A stretch of DNA of 64,000 nt from Burkholderiales bacterium (GCA_026399835.1 JAPLQE010000058.1:1-64000); one strand, 5' to 3'; positions 27,757 to 39,027 are shown, counted from the stretch's first letter. Notes: generated by a model from the letters alone, not told the origin. Translations and numbers: made by a program.

Positions 27757-29769
27757 ATGACCGAACGCTCACATGCAGCACGCTCCGATGCACACCTCCA
27801 CTCGGGAGACCGGCAGGCGGCAGTCAGCCTGACCGGCTACTTCCGCTACCACGGCCTGTGGGCGCCCGGCGTCCGGCTCTTCCGGGTCATGCCGTTCGCC
27901 TCGAAGTCGGCGCTGATCTCGCTGGCCTTCTGCATCCCGCTGGCGACGATCGCCTTCCTGTACTTCGCCAAGCAGGCGGAGATGCTGCAGTTCTCCCGCA
28001 AGGAAGTCGTCGGCATCGCCTACGCCCGCTCGGCGCTGCCGGTACTCGGTGCGGTGCGCGAGCTCCGCAACCGGGCGGTGCTCGGCACCCCGGACCTCGA
28101 GGCGGCAGGGCGGGCAGAAAAGGTCGCGCACGAGGCACTCGCCAGCATGCAGGCGAAGCTCGGGACGCCGCTCGGCACCGACGAGGCCTGGGCGGCGCTG
28201 CAATCGCTGCGGCAGGCCGCGAGCGCGCCGGGCGCGAGCGCCGACGCGATGTCCGCACTCGAGGCCTACGGTCAGTACGGCGCGGCGCTGCGCACGCTGC
28301 TCTCCGGTGCCATCGACGGCTCGAACCTCGCGCTCGACCCGGAGATCCTCACCTACCACCTGATGGACGCGGCGCTGATCCAGGCCACCGGGCTGATGGA
28401 TCACATCGCCGAGACCGCGAGCTACGGTGCCGCCGTCCTCAAGCCAGGCAGTGCCCTCCAGTCCTCGCGCATCGAGACCCTCCTGACCCTGGCGGACGCG
28501 CGCCTCGCCGATCTGCGCCGCAGCACCGCGAAGATCACGCGGCACGACCCCGCGGCGGCAACCGGTATCGCGGTCGATGCGCTCGCGCAGTCGGTGACGG
28601 CCTACATGCAGGCGACGCTGATCCGGTTCTCGAGCGAGACCCCGACCGGCGACCCGGTGGCACTGGTCGCTGAGGCGACCAAGGTCCATGCGGCGATCGC
28701 TGCGCACCAGGCGACGCTGATCGGCGTGCTGGAGGCCGCACTCGCTGACCGGATCGCGCGCCTAGAGATGGAGCGGATCGCCATCGCCGTGCTGCTGAGC
28801 TCGGCACTGCTGCTCGCCGCCTACCTGTTCTATGCGTTCTTCCTGGTCACCCGCGGCGGACTTCGCGAGGTGGCCACGCACATCGAGGCCATGGCGGCGG
28901 GAGACCTGACCCGTACGCCTCGCCCCTGGGGCAGGGACGAAGCGGCCGCACTGATGCGCACGCTCGCCACCATGCAGGACTCGCTGCGCACGATCGTCGC
29001 CAAGGTCCGCACCAGCGCCGACTCGGTGGTGCAGGCCAGCACCGAGATCTCGAGCGCATCGCTGGACCTGTCGGGCCGCACCGAGCAGACGGCCGCCGCG
29101 CTGGAGCAGTCGGCGGCCTCGATGGAGGAGATCACGTCGACCGTGCGCATGACCGCGGACAATGCCCGCCAGGGCGCCGAGATCGCCGCCGACAATGCCT
29201 CGGTCGCGCGGCGCGGCGGCGTGGTGATCGAGGACGTCGTGAAGACGATGGACGAGATCCGTCAGGCCTCGGCCCGGATCGCGAGCATCAACTCGGTGAT
29301 CGACGGGATCGCGTTCCAGACCAACATCCTGGCTCTCAACGCCGCGGTCGAGGCGGCGCGCGCCGGCGAGCAGGGTCGCGGCTTCGCGGTCGTCGCGAGC
29401 GAGGTCCGTGCCCTGTCCCACCGCTCTGCGGACGCCGCCCGCGAGATCAAGGCACTGATCGAGGCGACCGTCTCGAAGGTCGCGACCGGGACGACGGTCG
29501 TGCGCAGCGCCGGCGAGACGATGCAGGAGATCGTCGCGAACGCCGAACGCCTGACGCTGCTCACCACCGCGATCGCCGACGCCGCGAACCAGCAGGACTC
29601 GGGCGTCGGTCAGGTCGGCACGGCGCTCCAGGACCTCGACCGCGGCGCCCAGCAAAACGCGGCGCTCGTCGAGGAGACCGCCGCCGCCGCGGGTTCGCTG
29701 AAGGACCAGGCCGTCGCCCTCTCTGAGACGGTGTCGGTCTTCAGCCTGCCCGGTGACACGCGGTACTGA
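27757..29769 (+). CDS. Methyl-accepting chemotaxis protein
   Basis: 670-residue chemoreceptor. Membrane segment 1 lies at about residues 51-71, a helical ligand-binding region at about 72-345, and membrane segment 2 near 348-372. These are followed by a HAMP domain ([17 protein letters not shown]) and a long coiled-coil signalling domain with the near-invariant hairpin tip [20 protein letters not shown]. Glu/Gln-rich methylation helices are visible ([20 protein letters not shown]). There is no C-terminal CheR-docking pentapeptide. No other chemotaxis gene is nearby. ATG 27757 is chosen over an upstream ATG at 27691 that lies in the inverted repeat. The ligand is unknown. Confidence 0.9.
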   Translation: MTERSHAARSDAHLHSGDRQAAVSLTGYFRYHGLWAPGVRLFRVMPFASKSALISLAFCIPLATIAFLYFAKQAEMLQFSRKEVVGIAYARSALPVLGAVRELRNRAVLGTPDLEAAGRAEKVAHEALASMQAKLGTPLGTDEAWAALQSLRQAASAPGASADAMSALEAYGQYGAALRTLLSGAIDGSNLALDPEILTYHLMDAALIQATGLMDHIAETASYGAAVLKPGSALQSSRIETLLTLADARLADLRRSTAKITRHDPAAATGIAVDALAQSVTAYMQATLIRFSSETPTGDPVALVAEATKVHAAIAAHQATLIGVLEAALADRIARLEMERIAIAVLLSSALLLAAYLFYAFFLVTRGGLREVATHIEAMAAGDLTRTPRPWGRDEAAALMRTLATMQDSLRTIVAKVRTSADSVVQASTEISSASLDLSGRTEQTAAALEQSAASMEEITSTVRMTADNARQGAEIAADNASVARRGGVVIEDVVKTMDEIRQASARIASINSVIDGIAFQTNILALNAAVEAARAGEQGRGFAVVASEVRALSHRSADAAREIKALIEATVSKVATGTTVVRSAGETMQEIVANAERLTLLTTAIADAANQQDSGVGQVGTALQDLDRGAQQNAALVEETAAAAGSLKDQAVALSETVSVFSLPGDTRY

Positions 29770-29790
29770 GCCCGGGCGCCGCGCAGCGGA

Positions 29791-30615
29791 TCAGCGGCGG
29801 GACACCGGCCCCCGCAGCAGCGCCGCCACCGCATCCGACGCCGCCGCGAACCCCATCGCCGCGGTGACCATGACCACGCTGCCGTAGCCCGAGCAGGCCA
29901 GCGGCATCCCGGCCTCGCCCGGCGACTCGGGCCGCGCGCCGCCGGTGGGCGCCGGCGACCAGATCGCATCGACGCCGAAGCGTGCGCCGCGTTCCCGCGG
30001 GAACGCATGGTCGCGGCGCAGGCGCGCGCGCACGGAGGCAAGCAGCGCGTCGCCCTTCGCATCGGCCAGGTCGGTGCGGCGCAGCGCCAGCGGATCGATG
30101 CGCCCGCCCGCGCCACCGCAGCCCACCACCGGCACCCCGCGCACGACGCAGGTCGCGACCAGCGCCGCCTTCGCACGCGGCGCGTCGATCGCGTCGACGA
30201 TCACGTCGGCATCGGCCGCGAGCAGCGCACCGACATTGTCGACAGTGACGAAGTCGTCGACCTGCACGACGACGGTGTCGGGCGAGATGTCCGCGATGCG
30301 CGCGGCCATCGTCCCCACCTTTGACGCACCGAGCGTCGAGTCGAGCGCGTGGATCTGCCGGTTCACGTTCGACTCGGACACATGGTCGAGGTCGATCAGC
30401 GTGAGCCGACCGATGCCGCAGCGCGCGAGCGCCTCGGCCACCCACGAGCCCACGCCGCCCACGCCCACCACCACGGCGTGCGCCGACGCGATGCGCCTCG
30501 CGCCCGCCTCGCCGTAGAGGCGCGCCACGCCGCCGAAGCGGCGCGCCGCGAGCGTGTCCCCGGGCAGCGCGGCGGTCGCGCGCTGCGGCAGGCCGCCGTC
30601 GCCATCGACGCTCAC
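29791..30615 (-). CDS. tcdA: tRNA threonylcarbamoyladenosine dehydratase
   Basis: E1-like enzyme that cyclises t6A37 of tRNA to ct6A using ATP. The 274-residue protein has the nucleotide-binding GVGGVGSWVAEAL, the LIDLDHVSESNVNRQ segment and the catalytic-cysteine region. GCGGAGGRIDP precedes the insertion typical of TcdA/CsdL, and the C-terminus has [15 protein letters not shown]. It is convergent with the chemoreceptor gene. A second, divergent 3' fragment of the same gene type lies at 26940-27086. Confidence 0.88.
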   Translation of the reverse strand: MSVDGDGGLPQRATAALPGDTLAARRFGGVARLYGEAGARRIASAHAVVVGVGGVGSWVAEALARCGIGRLTLIDLDHVSESNVNRQIHALDSTLGASKVGTMAARIADISPDTVVVQVDDFVTVDNVGALLAADADVIVDAIDAPRAKAALVATCVVRGVPVVGCGGAGGRIDPLALRRTDLADAKGDALLASVRARLRRDHAFPRERGARFGVDAIWSPAPTGGARPESPGEAGMPLACSGYGSVVMVTAAMGFAAASDAVAALLRGPVSRR

Positions 30616-30634
30616 CGCGCCGGTCCTCGCATCG

Positions 30635-31603
30635 TCAGGGCAGCAGCACCGTCGAGCCGGTGGTCTTGCGTCCCTCGAGGTCGCGGTGCGCCTGCGCCGC
30701 GTCGGCCAGCTTGTAGCGCTGCTCGATCTCGATCTTCACCTTGCCCGACGACACCATCTTCATCAGGTCGCCGGCGATCTCCTCGAGGTTCTCGCGGCGC
30801 TCGGTGTGCGGCATCAGCGAGGGCCGCGTGATGTACAGCGTGCCCTTGAGCGCGGTCAGCGGCATCGGCGGCACCGGGCCCGAGGCGTTGCCGAAGCTCA
30901 CCATCAGGCCGAAGGGCGCGAGCGAATCGAGCGAGGCCTGGAAGGTGTCCTTGCCGACCGAGTCGTACACCACCGGCACCATCGCGCCCTTCGTGATCTC
31001 GCGCACGCGCTCGGCGACGTTCTCCTCGCGGTACAGGATCACGTGGTCGGCGCCGTGCGCCCGCGCGAGGTCGGCCTTCTCCTTCGAACCCGCGGTGCCG
31101 ATCACGGTGACGCCGAGCGCCTTCGCCCACTGCATCGCGATCAGGCCGACGCCGCCGGCGGCCGCGTGGAACAGGATGGTCTGGCCCTTCTGGAGCGTGT
31201 AGGTGCGGCGGAACAGGTACTGCACCGTCATGCCCTTGAGCATCATCGCCGCGCCGGCCTCGAAGCCGATCTTCGAGGGCAGCTTGACCAGCTTGCCGGC
31301 CGGCATGTTGCGCACTTCCGAGTACGAGCCCTGCGGCCCGCCGGCGTAGGCGACGCGATCGCCCGGCTTGACGACGGTGACACCGGCGCCCACGGCCACC
31401 ACCTCGCCCGCGCCCTCGGTGCCGAGGCCGGAGGGCATCGGCGACGGGTACAGGCCGCTGCGGACGTAGCAGTCGATGAAGTTCAGGCCGACGGCGTGAT
31501 GGCGGACCTGCGCCTCGCCGGGGCCGGGTGCACCGACCTCGACGTCGACGTACTGCAGCACTTCCGGACCGCCGTTCTGCGAGAAGCGGATGGCCTTGGG
31601 CAT
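30635..31603 (-). CDS. qorA: NADPH:quinone oxidoreductase (zinc-independent MDR family)
   Basis: 322 residues. GroES-like N-terminal domain (LNFIDCYVRSGLYP, GTEGAGEVVAVG) and Rossmann domain (AAAGGVGLIAMQWAKALG), ending in the YKLADAAQAHRDLEGRKTTG motif of QOR. Structural zinc cysteines are absent, as expected for quinone reductases. The start ATG 31603 follows a GGAGACACCC leader. It is 20 bases upstream of tcdA and in the same orientation, so the pair may be co-transcribed. Confidence 0.9.
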   Translation of the reverse strand: MPKAIRFSQNGGPEVLQYVDVEVGAPGPGEAQVRHHAVGLNFIDCYVRSGLYPSPMPSGLGTEGAGEVVAVGAGVTVVKPGDRVAYAGGPQGSYSEVRNMPAGKLVKLPSKIGFEAGAAMMLKGMTVQYLFRRTYTLQKGQTILFHAAAGGVGLIAMQWAKALGVTVIGTAGSKEKADLARAHGADHVILYREENVAERVREITKGAMVPVVYDSVGKDTFQASLDSLAPFGLMVSFGNASGPVPPMPLTALKGTLYITRPSLMPHTERRENLEEIAGDLMKMVSSGKVKIEIEQRYKLADAAQAHRDLEGRKTTGSTVLLP

Positions 31604-31786
31604 GGGTGTCTCCGTGGAATGTTCTGGATGGGCGACGGGTGCCCCGGGGACGCACGCGGAACGCGCCGGGCATCGCGCGGGGTGCGCGAGGCGAGTATAG
31701 CCAGCGCGGGCGGCCCCGGCCGCCGAGTCCGGTCGCTGTGGCAGGATACGGAAACCCCTGCCCCGGGCGCGCGCCGCCCCCGCCCC

Positions 31787-32725
31787 GTGACCGACGCCCT
31801 CCTCCCGGCGCTCGACGTCCTCGCCCTCGGCGAGCCGATGATCGAGTTCAACCAGACCACGCCCGGCCGCCCGGAGTTCCTGCAGGGCTTCGGCGGCGAC
31901 ACCTCCAATGCCGCCATCGCCGCCGCCCGCAGCGGCGCGCGCGCCGGCTACCTGACGCGGCTGGGCGACGACGCCTTCGGCCGGATGCTGCTCGGGCTCT
32001 GGCGCGACGAGGGCGTCGACACCGGTGGCGTCGCGATCGATCCGGCCGCGCACACCGCGGTCTACTTCGTCACCCACGGCACCGACGGGCACGCGTTCTC
32101 GTACCTGCGCGCCGGCTCGGCCGCGAGCCGGATGGGCCCGGCCGACGTGCCGCTCGAGCGCGTGCGCCGCACCCGGATCCTGCAGGCCTCGGGCATCAGC
32201 CTGGCGATCTCGGCCAGCGCCTGCGATGCGGTGCTCCATGCCTTCGAGGCCGCGCGCGCCGCCGGCGTGCAGGTCGCCTTCGACTCGAACCTGCGCCTCA
32301 AGCTGTGGCCGCTGGCCCGGGCCCGCGCGATGATCGGCGCGGCCGCGGGGCTCTCGGACGTGTTCTTCCCCAGCATCGACGACGTGCGCGTGCTCTCGGG
32401 GCTCGAGGATCCGGATGCGATCGTCGACTGGAGCCACCGGCTGGGTGCACGCTCGGTGCTGCTCAAGCTGGGCGCCGAGGGCGTGCTCGCGAGCGACGGC
32501 ACCCGGCGCGAGCGGATCGCCGGGCATCGGGTGGACGCGGTGGACGCGACCGGCGCCGGCGACTGCTTCTGCGGCGCCTGCCTCGCGCGTCTGGCCGCGG
32601 GCGACTCGCTGTGGGAGGCCGCGCGCTACGCGAACGCGGCAGCCGCCCTCAGCACCACCGGCTGGGGCGCGGTCGCACCGCTGCCGCGGCCGGACGCGGT
32701 GCGCGCACTGATGGCGCGCGGCTGA
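31787..32725 (+). CDS. kdgK: 2-keto-3-deoxygluconate kinase-type sugar kinase (PfkB family)
   Basis: 312 residues with GTG start. N-terminal substrate region GEPMIEFNQ, the GGDTSNAAIAAARSG motif typical of KDG kinases, and the PfkB C-terminal signature DATGAGDCFCGACLA with the catalytic Asp in GAGD. Phosphorylates 2-keto-3-deoxygluconate to KDPG in hexuronate or semi-phosphorylative Entner-Doudoroff metabolism. Assignment within PfkB is by similarity of the N-terminal motifs. A KDGal kinase is 17 kb away (13414). Confidence 0.8.
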   Translation: MTDALLPALDVLALGEPMIEFNQTTPGRPEFLQGFGGDTSNAAIAAARSGARAGYLTRLGDDAFGRMLLGLWRDEGVDTGGVAIDPAAHTAVYFVTHGTDGHAFSYLRAGSAASRMGPADVPLERVRRTRILQASGISLAISASACDAVLHAFEAARAAGVQVAFDSNLRLKLWPLARARAMIGAAAGLSDVFFPSIDDVRVLSGLEDPDAIVDWSHRLGARSVLLKLGAEGVLASDGTRRERIAGHRVDAVDATGAGDCFCGACLARLAAGDSLWEAARYANAAAALSTTGWGAVAPLPRPDAVRALMARG

Positions 32726-32749
32726 GCCACGGCACGTCCCCGTTCAGTC

Positions 32750-33529
32750 TCAGTACGTCCCAGGATAGGCGCCGCCATCGAGCAGCACGTTCTGTCCGGT
32801 GAAATACGAGGCCTGCGCGCTGCACATGAACGCGCAGAACTCGCCGAACTCCAGCGCGTTGCCGAAGCGCTTCGCCGGAATCGCGGCCTGGCGCGGCGCC
32901 GCGACCTCGTCGGTCGTCTTGCCGAGGCTCTTCGCCGTCGTCTCGGTGGTCTTGCGCAGCCGGTCGGTGTCGAACTGACCGGGCAGCAGGTTGTTGATCG
33001 TCACGTTGTGCTCGACGGTCTTGCGCGCGACCCCGGCGACGAAGCCCGTCAGCCCGCTGCGCGCGCCGTTGGACAGCCCGAGGATGTCGATCGGCGCCTT
33101 CACCGAGCTCGAGGTGATGTTGACGATCCGCCCGAACTTGCGGGCGATCATGCCGTCGACCGTCGCCTTGATCAGCTCGATCGGGGTCAGCATGTTGGCG
33201 TCGATCGCCGCGATCCAGTGGTCGCGGGTCCAGGTGCGGAAATCGCCCGGCGGCGGGCCGCCGGCGTTGTTCACCAGGATGTCGACCTGCGGGCACGCGG
33301 CCAGTGCCTCGGCGCGGCCGGCCTCGGTGGTGATGTCGCAGGCGACCGCGATCACGGTCACGCCGGTCTCGTCGCCGATCCGTTTCGCGGCCTCGGCCAG
33401 CGGTCCGGCGGTGCGCGCGTTGATCACCAGGTTCACACCCTCGCGGGCGAGCGCCAGCGCGCATCCGTAGCCCAGCCCCTTGCTGGCGCCGCACACCAGC
33501 GCCCACCTGCCCGCGATACCGAGGTCCAT
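32750..33529 (-). CDS. SDR-family protein lacking the YxxxK catalytic pair
   Basis: 259-residue Rossmann-fold short-chain dehydrogenase/reductase. The cofactor loop GASKGLG (14-20), NNAGG (87-91) and catalytic-serine region (ITSSS, 138-142) are present. Where the YxxxK motif is expected the sequence reads LSNGARSGL, that is Ser153 and Arg157 in place of Tyr and Lys. The C-terminal FTGQNVLLDGG segment is typical of FabG-like SDRs. It may use a different chemistry or be non-catalytic. It stands alone and is convergent with the sugar kinase. Confidence 0.8.
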   Translation of the reverse strand: MDLGIAGRWALVCGASKGLGYGCALALAREGVNLVINARTAGPLAEAAKRIGDETGVTVIAVACDITTEAGRAEALAACPQVDILVNNAGGPPPGDFRTWTRDHWIAAIDANMLTPIELIKATVDGMIARKFGRIVNITSSSVKAPIDILGLSNGARSGLTGFVAGVARKTVEHNVTINNLLPGQFDTDRLRKTTETTAKSLGKTTDEVAAPRQAAIPAKRFGNALEFGEFCAFMCSAQASYFTGQNVLLDGGAYPGTY

Positions 33530-33635
33530 GCGAATCGTCTCCGTCGTCGTGTGTCGTCGTGCCGATGCGGGCCGCGTGCGACGGCGGGTCCGATCGGATG
33601 AAGGGCGGTCCGCGTCGCGGGCCGCCCGGGTACGC

Positions 33636-35186
33636 TCAGCGGCGCCGCTTCGTCGCGGACCCGCCCAGCAGCGTGCCGAGCACGCCCCGCACCAGCTCGC
33701 GGCCGGCGGTCGTCGCCATCGAGCGCGCCGCGCTCTTGGCGGCGGCCTCGAGCACCGAGTCACTGCGGCCCTTGCCACCGCCGAGCAGGCCGCCGAGCAT
33801 GTCCGCCCAGCCGCCGCCCTGCGCCGGCTCGCCGGCCCCGGCCGCGGACGCATCGCCCGCGGTGCCGGTCGTCGGCCCCGCGCCCGCCTTGCCGGGCACG
33901 GCCCCGCCGCCGGCGCGCCCGCGCAGCCGCTCGTAGGCGGATTCGCGATCGACCGTCTCGTCGTAGATGCCGGCCACCACCGAGCCCGCGACCAGCGCGC
34001 GGCGCTCGGCGTCGTTCACCGGTCCGATCCGCGTGCCCGGCGGCACGACGAAGGCGCGCTCGACGATGTTCGGCCGCCCCTTCTCGTCGAGGAAGGACAC
34101 CAGCGCCTCGCCGACCGCGAGCTCGGAGATCGCGGCCTCGGCATCGAAGGTCGGGTTGGCACGCATCGTCGAGGCGGCGGCCTTCACCGCCTTCTGGTCG
34201 CGCGGCGTGAACGCGCGCAGCGCGTGCTGCACGCGGTTGCCGAGCTGCCCCAGCACCGTGTCGGGGATGTCGAGCGGGTTCTGCGTGACGAAGAAGACGC
34301 CGACGCCCTTGGAGCGCACCAGCCGCACCACCTGCTCGACCTTCTGCAGCAGCGCCGACGGCGCCTCGGCGAACAGCAGGTGCGCCTCGTCGAAGAAGAA
34401 CACCAGCTTGGGCTTGTCGCGGTCGCCGACCTCGGGCAGCTTCTCGAAGAGCTCGGAGAGCAGCCACAGCAGGAAGGTCGCGTAGAGGCGCGGTGCATTC
34501 AGCAGCTTGTCGGCGGCCAGGATGTTGACCACGCCGTGCCCGTTGGCATCGGTCTGCAGCAGGTCGTCGAAGTTCAGCATCGGCTCGCCGAGGAACTTGT
34601 CCGCGCCCTGGCTCTCGAGCGACAGCACGCCCCGCTGGATCGCGCCGATCGAGGCCGCCGAGATGTTGCCGTACTCGGTGGTGAACTGCTTGGCGTTGTC
34701 CCCGACGTGCTGGAGCATCGCCCGCAGGTCCTTGGAGTCGAGCAGCAGCAGCCCGTTGTCGTCGGCGATGCGGAACACCAGGTTCAGCACCCCCTCCTGG
34801 GTCTCGTTCAGGCTGAGCATCCGGGCCAGCAGCATCGGCCCCATGTCGGAGACCGTGGCGCGCAGCGGATGGCCCTGCTCGCCGTACACGTCCCACAGCG
34901 TGGTCGGCAGGCCGGCGAACTCCGGCTCCGGCAACCCCAGACGGTCGAGCCGCTCCTTGAGCTTCGGGCTCAGCGTGCCGGGCTGCGACAGCCCGGTCAG
35001 GTCGCCCTTGACGTCGGCCATGAACACCGGGACGCCGGCCCGGGAGAAGCGCTCGGCCATCACCTGCAGCGTCACGGTCTTGCCGGTGCCGGTGGCCCCG
35101 GTGATCAGCCCGTGACGGTTGGCGAGGGCCGGCAGCAGGCACAGGTCGGTGTCGGCATGGCGGGCGATGAGGAGAGGCTCGGGCAT
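33636..35186 (-). CDS. HerA-like helicase/ATPase (DUF853 family)
   Basis: 516 residues. Walker [15 protein letters not shown] is at about residues 28-41, Walker [12 protein letters not shown], and an arginine-bearing segment [12 protein letters not shown] follows. The opening [20 protein letters not shown] matches the YjgR/DUF853 group of HerA-related ATPases. A low-complexity Gly/Ala linker (residues 405-455) leads to a short helical C-terminus ending in KRRR. The cellular role of the family is not established. The start 35186 is immediately before the conserved region. It is divergent from yebC. Confidence 0.85.
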   Translation of the reverse strand: MPEPLLIARHADTDLCLLPALANRHGLITGATGTGKTVTLQVMAERFSRAGVPVFMADVKGDLTGLSQPGTLSPKLKERLDRLGLPEPEFAGLPTTLWDVYGEQGHPLRATVSDMGPMLLARMLSLNETQEGVLNLVFRIADDNGLLLLDSKDLRAMLQHVGDNAKQFTTEYGNISAASIGAIQRGVLSLESQGADKFLGEPMLNFDDLLQTDANGHGVVNILAADKLLNAPRLYATFLLWLLSELFEKLPEVGDRDKPKLVFFFDEAHLLFAEAPSALLQKVEQVVRLVRSKGVGVFFVTQNPLDIPDTVLGQLGNRVQHALRAFTPRDQKAVKAAASTMRANPTFDAEAAISELAVGEALVSFLDEKGRPNIVERAFVVPPGTRIGPVNDAERRALVAGSVVAGIYDETVDRESAYERLRGRAGGGAVPGKAGAGPTTGTAGDASAAGAGEPAQGGGWADMLGGLLGGGKGRSDSVLEAAAKSAARSMATTAGRELVRGVLGTLLGGSATKRRR

Positions 35187-35346
35187 AGGTGTGTCGATGT
35201 TAAAATCACCGATCCTTCGCCGGCATTGCACCATGTTGCCGCGGGACCGGCAAGTTCGGCGACCGCCGCCGCGCCGGCTCGCGGCCCCCCGCGGACCCTC
35301 GCGGACCCGGTGCGCCGGCATCACTCAGAACAGGGTCGACTCCGTT

Positions 35347-36072
35347 ATGGCCGGGCATTCCAAGTGGGCCAACATCCAGCACAGGAAGGGCCGCCAGGAC
35401 GAGAAGCGCGGCAAGCTGTTCACGCGCCTGATCAAGGAGATCACGGTCGCCGCGAAGCTGGGCGGCGGTGATGTCGCGATCAACCCCAGGCTTCGGCTCG
35501 CGGTGGAGAAGGCCTCCGACGCGAACATGCCCAAGGACACCGTGCAGCGGGCGATCCAGAAGGGCGTGGGCGGCCTCGAGGGGGTCAACTACGAGGAGAT
35601 CCGCTACGAGGGCTATGGCATCGCCGGCGCCGCGGTGATCGTCGACGTGATGACCGACAACCGCACCCGCACCGTGGCCGAGGTCCGGCATGCCTTCTCG
35701 AAGTACGGCGGCAACCTCGGCACCGACGGCTCGGTGGCGTTCCTCTTCAAGCACTGCGGCCAGTTCCTGTTCGCGCCCGGCACGTCCGAGGACCGGGTGA
35801 TGGAGGTCGCGATCGACGCCGGCGCCGAGGACGTGTCCAGCGACGACGAGGGCGGCATCGAGGTCCTCTGCGCGCCGAACGACTACTCGCAGGTCAAGGC
35901 GGCGCTCGAGGGCGCGGGCCTGAAGGCCGAGGTGGCCGAGATCACGATGAAGCCGATGACCGAGTCCGAGCTCGAGGGCGATGACGCGGCGCGCATGCAG
36001 AAGCTGCTCGACGTGATCGAGAACCTCGACGACGTCCAGCAGGTCTACACCAACGCGGTGCTGCCGGAATGA
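35347..36072 (+). CDS. yebC: YebC/PmpR-family translation-associated regulator
   Basis: 241 residues, beginning with the hallmark [20 protein letters not shown]. Further conserved blocks are [27 protein letters not shown] and [13 protein letters not shown]. Family members bind DNA as regulators, and recent work links YebC to easing ribosome stalling on proline-rich motifs. It is first in a tightly packed run with purD, whose start overlaps the yebC stop by 4 bases. Confidence 0.95.
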   Translation: MAGHSKWANIQHRKGRQDEKRGKLFTRLIKEITVAAKLGGGDVAINPRLRLAVEKASDANMPKDTVQRAIQKGVGGLEGVNYEEIRYEGYGIAGAAVIVDVMTDNRTRTVAEVRHAFSKYGGNLGTDGSVAFLFKHCGQFLFAPGTSEDRVMEVAIDAGAEDVSSDDEGGIEVLCAPNDYSQVKAALEGAGLKAEVAEITMKPMTESELEGDDAARMQKLLDVIENLDDVQQVYTNAVLPE

Positions 36073-37370
36073 AGATCCTCGTCGTCGGCTCGGGGGGTCG
36101 CGAGCATGCGCTCGCCTGGCGGCTCGCGCAGTCCGGCCGCGTGCAGGTGGTCTACGTGGCGCCGGGCAACGGCGGCACCGCGCGCGAGCGCAACCTGCAG
36201 AACGTGCCGATCACCAACCTCGACACGCTGGCCGCGTTCGCCGAGCGCGAACGTGTCGCGTTCACCGTCGTCGGACCCGAGGTGCCGCTGGCCGCGGGCA
36301 TCGTCGACCTGTTCCGAGCCAAGGGCCTGAAGATCTTCGGGCCGACCAAGGCCGCCGCGCAGCTCGAGTCCTCGAAGGACTTCGCCAAGGCGTTCATGAC
36401 GCGCCACGGCATCCCGACCGCCGAGTACCGCACCTTCACCGACGCCGCAGCGGCGCACGCCCACGTCGACGAGAAGGGCGCGCCGATCGTCATCAAGGCC
36501 GACGGCCTGGCCGCCGGCAAGGGCGTGGTGGTCGCGCAGACGGCCGCCGAGGCGCATGCCGCGATCGACATGATGCTGCTCGACAACCGGATGGGCTCGG
36601 CGGGGGCGCGCGTCGTCATCGAGGAGTTCCTGCAGGGCGAGGAGGCGAGCTTCATCGTCATGTGCGACGGCAAGAACGTGCTCGCGCTGGCGTCCAGCCA
36701 GGACCACAAGCGGCTGCGCGACGGCGACCAGGGCCCGAACACCGGCGGCATGGGCGCGTATTCGCCGGCGCCGGTGGTCACGCCCGAGGTCAACGCGCGC
36801 GTGCTGCGCGAGATCATCATGCCGACCGTCCAGGGCATGGCCGCCGACGGCATCCCGTTCACCGGCTTCCTGTACGCGGGGCTGATGATCGACGACCGCG
36901 GTCGCGCCAAGACCATCGAGTTCAACTGCCGGCTCGGAGACCCCGAGACGCAGCCGATCATGGCGCGGATCAAGAGCGACCTTACCGAGGTGTTCGAGCA
37001 CGCGATCGCAGGACACCTCGATCGCGCCGAGATCGAATGGGACCGGCGCACCGCGCTCGGCGTGGTGCTGGCCGCCCACGGCTATCCCGACGATCCGCGG
37101 CGCGGTGACGTCATCGAAGGGGTCGGGCAGCGGGCCGTGGTCTCCGACGACTGCTTCGTGTTCCACGCCGGCACCGCGCTCACCGGCGGCACGCTCACCA
37201 CCCACGGCGGGCGCGTGCTCTGCGTGACCGGGCTGGGCGACTCGGTGCGGGTGGCGCAGGCGCGCGCCCACGCGGTGATCGACGGCATCCGCTTCGACGG
37301 CATGCAGTACCGCCGCGACATCGGCCACCGCGCGCTGTCGCGCCGGCCCGGTCCGGCCAAGCGCGGCTGA
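36069..37370 (+). CDS. purD: Phosphoribosylamine-glycine ligase
   Basis: Second step of purine synthesis (phosphoribosylamine + glycine + ATP to GAR). The 433-residue ATP-grasp enzyme opens [17 protein letters not shown] and shows [33 protein letters not shown] and [13 protein letters not shown]. Length fits the family (about 425-430). It is translationally coupled to yebC (ATGA). Confidence 0.97.
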   Translation: MKILVVGSGGREHALAWRLAQSGRVQVVYVAPGNGGTARERNLQNVPITNLDTLAAFAERERVAFTVVGPEVPLAAGIVDLFRAKGLKIFGPTKAAAQLESSKDFAKAFMTRHGIPTAEYRTFTDAAAAHAHVDEKGAPIVIKADGLAAGKGVVVAQTAAEAHAAIDMMLLDNRMGSAGARVVIEEFLQGEEASFIVMCDGKNVLALASSQDHKRLRDGDQGPNTGGMGAYSPAPVVTPEVNARVLREIIMPTVQGMAADGIPFTGFLYAGLMIDDRGRAKTIEFNCRLGDPETQPIMARIKSDLTEVFEHAIAGHLDRAEIEWDRRTALGVVLAAHGYPDDPRRGDVIEGVGQRAVVSDDCFVFHAGTALTGGTLTTHGGRVLCVTGLGDSVRVAQARAHAVIDGIRFDGMQYRRDIGHRALSRRPGPAKRG

Positions 37371-37410
37371 GGCCGCGACCGCGCCCCCACGTCCACAGAG
37401 AGAGCCCGCG

Positions 37411-38361
37411 ATGAGCGACCGCAGCCCCGCCACCGACACCGTCGACACCGCGGCGGTGCATGCCTTCCTGCAGGGCCTGCAGGCCCGCATCGTCGCCGGC
37501 CTCGAGGCCGTCGACGGCACCCCCTTCGCGACCGACCGCTGGGACCGCCCCGAGGGCGGCGGCGGCATCAGCCGCGTGCTCGAGGAAGGCCGCGTGTTCG
37601 AGCGCGCCGGCGTGCTGTTCTCCCACGTCACCGGCGACAAGCTGCCGCCGTCGGCGTCGGCGCACCGCCAGGGGCTCGCCGGCCGCGCCTTCGAGGCGAT
37701 GGGCGTGTCGCTGGTGCTGCACCCGCGCAATCCGTACGTGCCCACCGTCCACCTGAACGTGCGCTGCTTCATCGCGGCCGCGCGCCCCGGTGCGGCCCCC
37801 GGCACGCCCGACGCCGAGCCGGTCTGGTGGTTCGGCGGCGGCATGGACCTCACGCCCTACTACGGCTTCGAGAAGGACGCGGTGCGCTTCCACTCGGTGT
37901 GCCGGCAGGCGCTCGAGCCCTTCGGTGCCGACCTGCACCCGCGCTTCAAGAAGTGGTGCGACGAGTACTTCCATCTCAAGCACCGCAACGAGCCGCGCGG
38001 CGTCGGCGGCATCTTCTACGACGACTTCTCCGAGCTCGGCTTCGAGCGCTCGTTCGCGATGACCCGCTCGGTGGGCGACGCCTTCCTGGATGCCTACGTG
38101 CCGATCGTCGAGCGGCGCATGGACACGCCCTTCGGCGAGCGCGAGCGCGACTTCCAGGCCTACCGGCGCGGCCGCTACGTCGAGTTCAACCTGGTCTTCG
38201 ACCGCGGCACGCTGTTCGGCCTGCAGTCGGGCGGGCGCACCGAGTCGATCCTGTGCTCGATGCCGCCGGTCGTGAAGTGGCGCTACATGTGGCAGCCCGA
38301 GCCGGGTACGCCCGAGGCACAGCTCTACACCGACTTCCTGCGCCCGCGGGACTGGGTATAG
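37411..38361 (+). CDS. hemF: Oxygen-dependent coproporphyrinogen III oxidase
   Basis: Aerobic heme synthesis, converting coproporphyrinogen III to protoporphyrinogen IX. The 316 residues include [21 protein letters not shown] and the GGIFYDDF and [16 protein letters not shown] blocks that define HemF. Length is slightly above the usual 300 because of the N-terminus. The nadD GTG follows immediately after its stop. Confidence 0.97.
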   Translation: MSDRSPATDTVDTAAVHAFLQGLQARIVAGLEAVDGTPFATDRWDRPEGGGGISRVLEEGRVFERAGVLFSHVTGDKLPPSASAHRQGLAGRAFEAMGVSLVLHPRNPYVPTVHLNVRCFIAAARPGAAPGTPDAEPVWWFGGGMDLTPYYGFEKDAVRFHSVCRQALEPFGADLHPRFKKWCDEYFHLKHRNEPRGVGGIFYDDFSELGFERSFAMTRSVGDAFLDAYVPIVERRMDTPFGERERDFQAYRRGRYVEFNLVFDRGTLFGLQSGGRTESILCSMPPVVKWRYMWQPEPGTPEAQLYTDFLRPRDWV

Positions 38362-39027
38362 GTGGCGACGCGGGTGGCGGCGCGCCGCCGCATCGGCCTG
38401 GTCGGCGGCACCTTCGATCCGCCGCACGTCGGCCATCTGGCGCTCGCGCGGGCCGCCCGCGACGCGTTCGCGCTCGACGAGGTGCGCCTGGTGCCGACCG
38501 GCCGCTCGTGGCAGAAGGCCGGGGCCGGCGCGAGCTCGGCGCAGCGGCTCGAGATGACGCGGCTCGCGCTGGCCGGGCTGCCGGCGGACGAGCGCCTGGT
38601 GGTCGACGACCGCGAGGTGCGGCGCGACGGGCCGACCTACACGGTGGACACCTTGGCCGAGCTGCGCGCCGAACTGGGCGAGGCGGCCATGCTCGTGCTG
38701 GTGATCGGCAGCGACCAGCTGCGCAACCTGCCCACCTGGCACCGCTGGCGCGAGCTGTTCGACCTGGCCCACGTGGCCGCCACCCAGCGCGAGCGCGTCG
38801 GGCTCGACGGCCTGCCCGAGGCGCTCGAGGCCGAGCTCGCGGCGCGCGGGCGGCAGTCGCTCCCCGACGACCCGGCCGGCGCGATCGTCCTCTTCAGCAT
38901 GCCCGCGGTGCCGGTGTCGGCCACCGCGCTGCGGGCCCAGCTTCAACGCGGCGAGCGCCCGGACGGGCTGTCGCCCCCCGCGGTTCTCGACTATATTGGC
39001 TCGAACAGGCTGTACCGACAGCCTTGA
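38362..39027 (+). CDS. nadD: Nicotinate-nucleotide adenylyltransferase
   Basis: Makes nicotinate adenine dinucleotide from NaMN and ATP. The 221-residue protein has the nucleotidyltransferase motif GGTFDPPHVGHLALA, the SWQKAG segment, the IGSDQLRNLPTWHRW block and a C-terminal SATALRAQL resembling the SxTxxR motif of the family. GTG start directly abuts the hemF stop. Confidence 0.95.
   Translation: MATRVAARRRIGLVGGTFDPPHVGHLALARAARDAFALDEVRLVPTGRSWQKAGAGASSAQRLEMTRLALAGLPADERLVVDDREVRRDGPTYTVDTLAELRAELGEAAMLVLVIGSDQLRNLPTWHRWRELFDLAHVAATQRERVGLDGLPEALEAELAARGRQSLPDDPAGAIVLFSMPAVPVSATALRAQLQRGERPDGLSPPAVLDYIGSNRLYRQP

Noticed and set aside
31787-32725. Ribokinase or fructokinase as the identity of the PfkB gene
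   Set aside because: The N-terminal GEPMIEFNQ and GGDTSNAAIAAARSG motifs fit KDG kinases better. Certainty within the family is limited.
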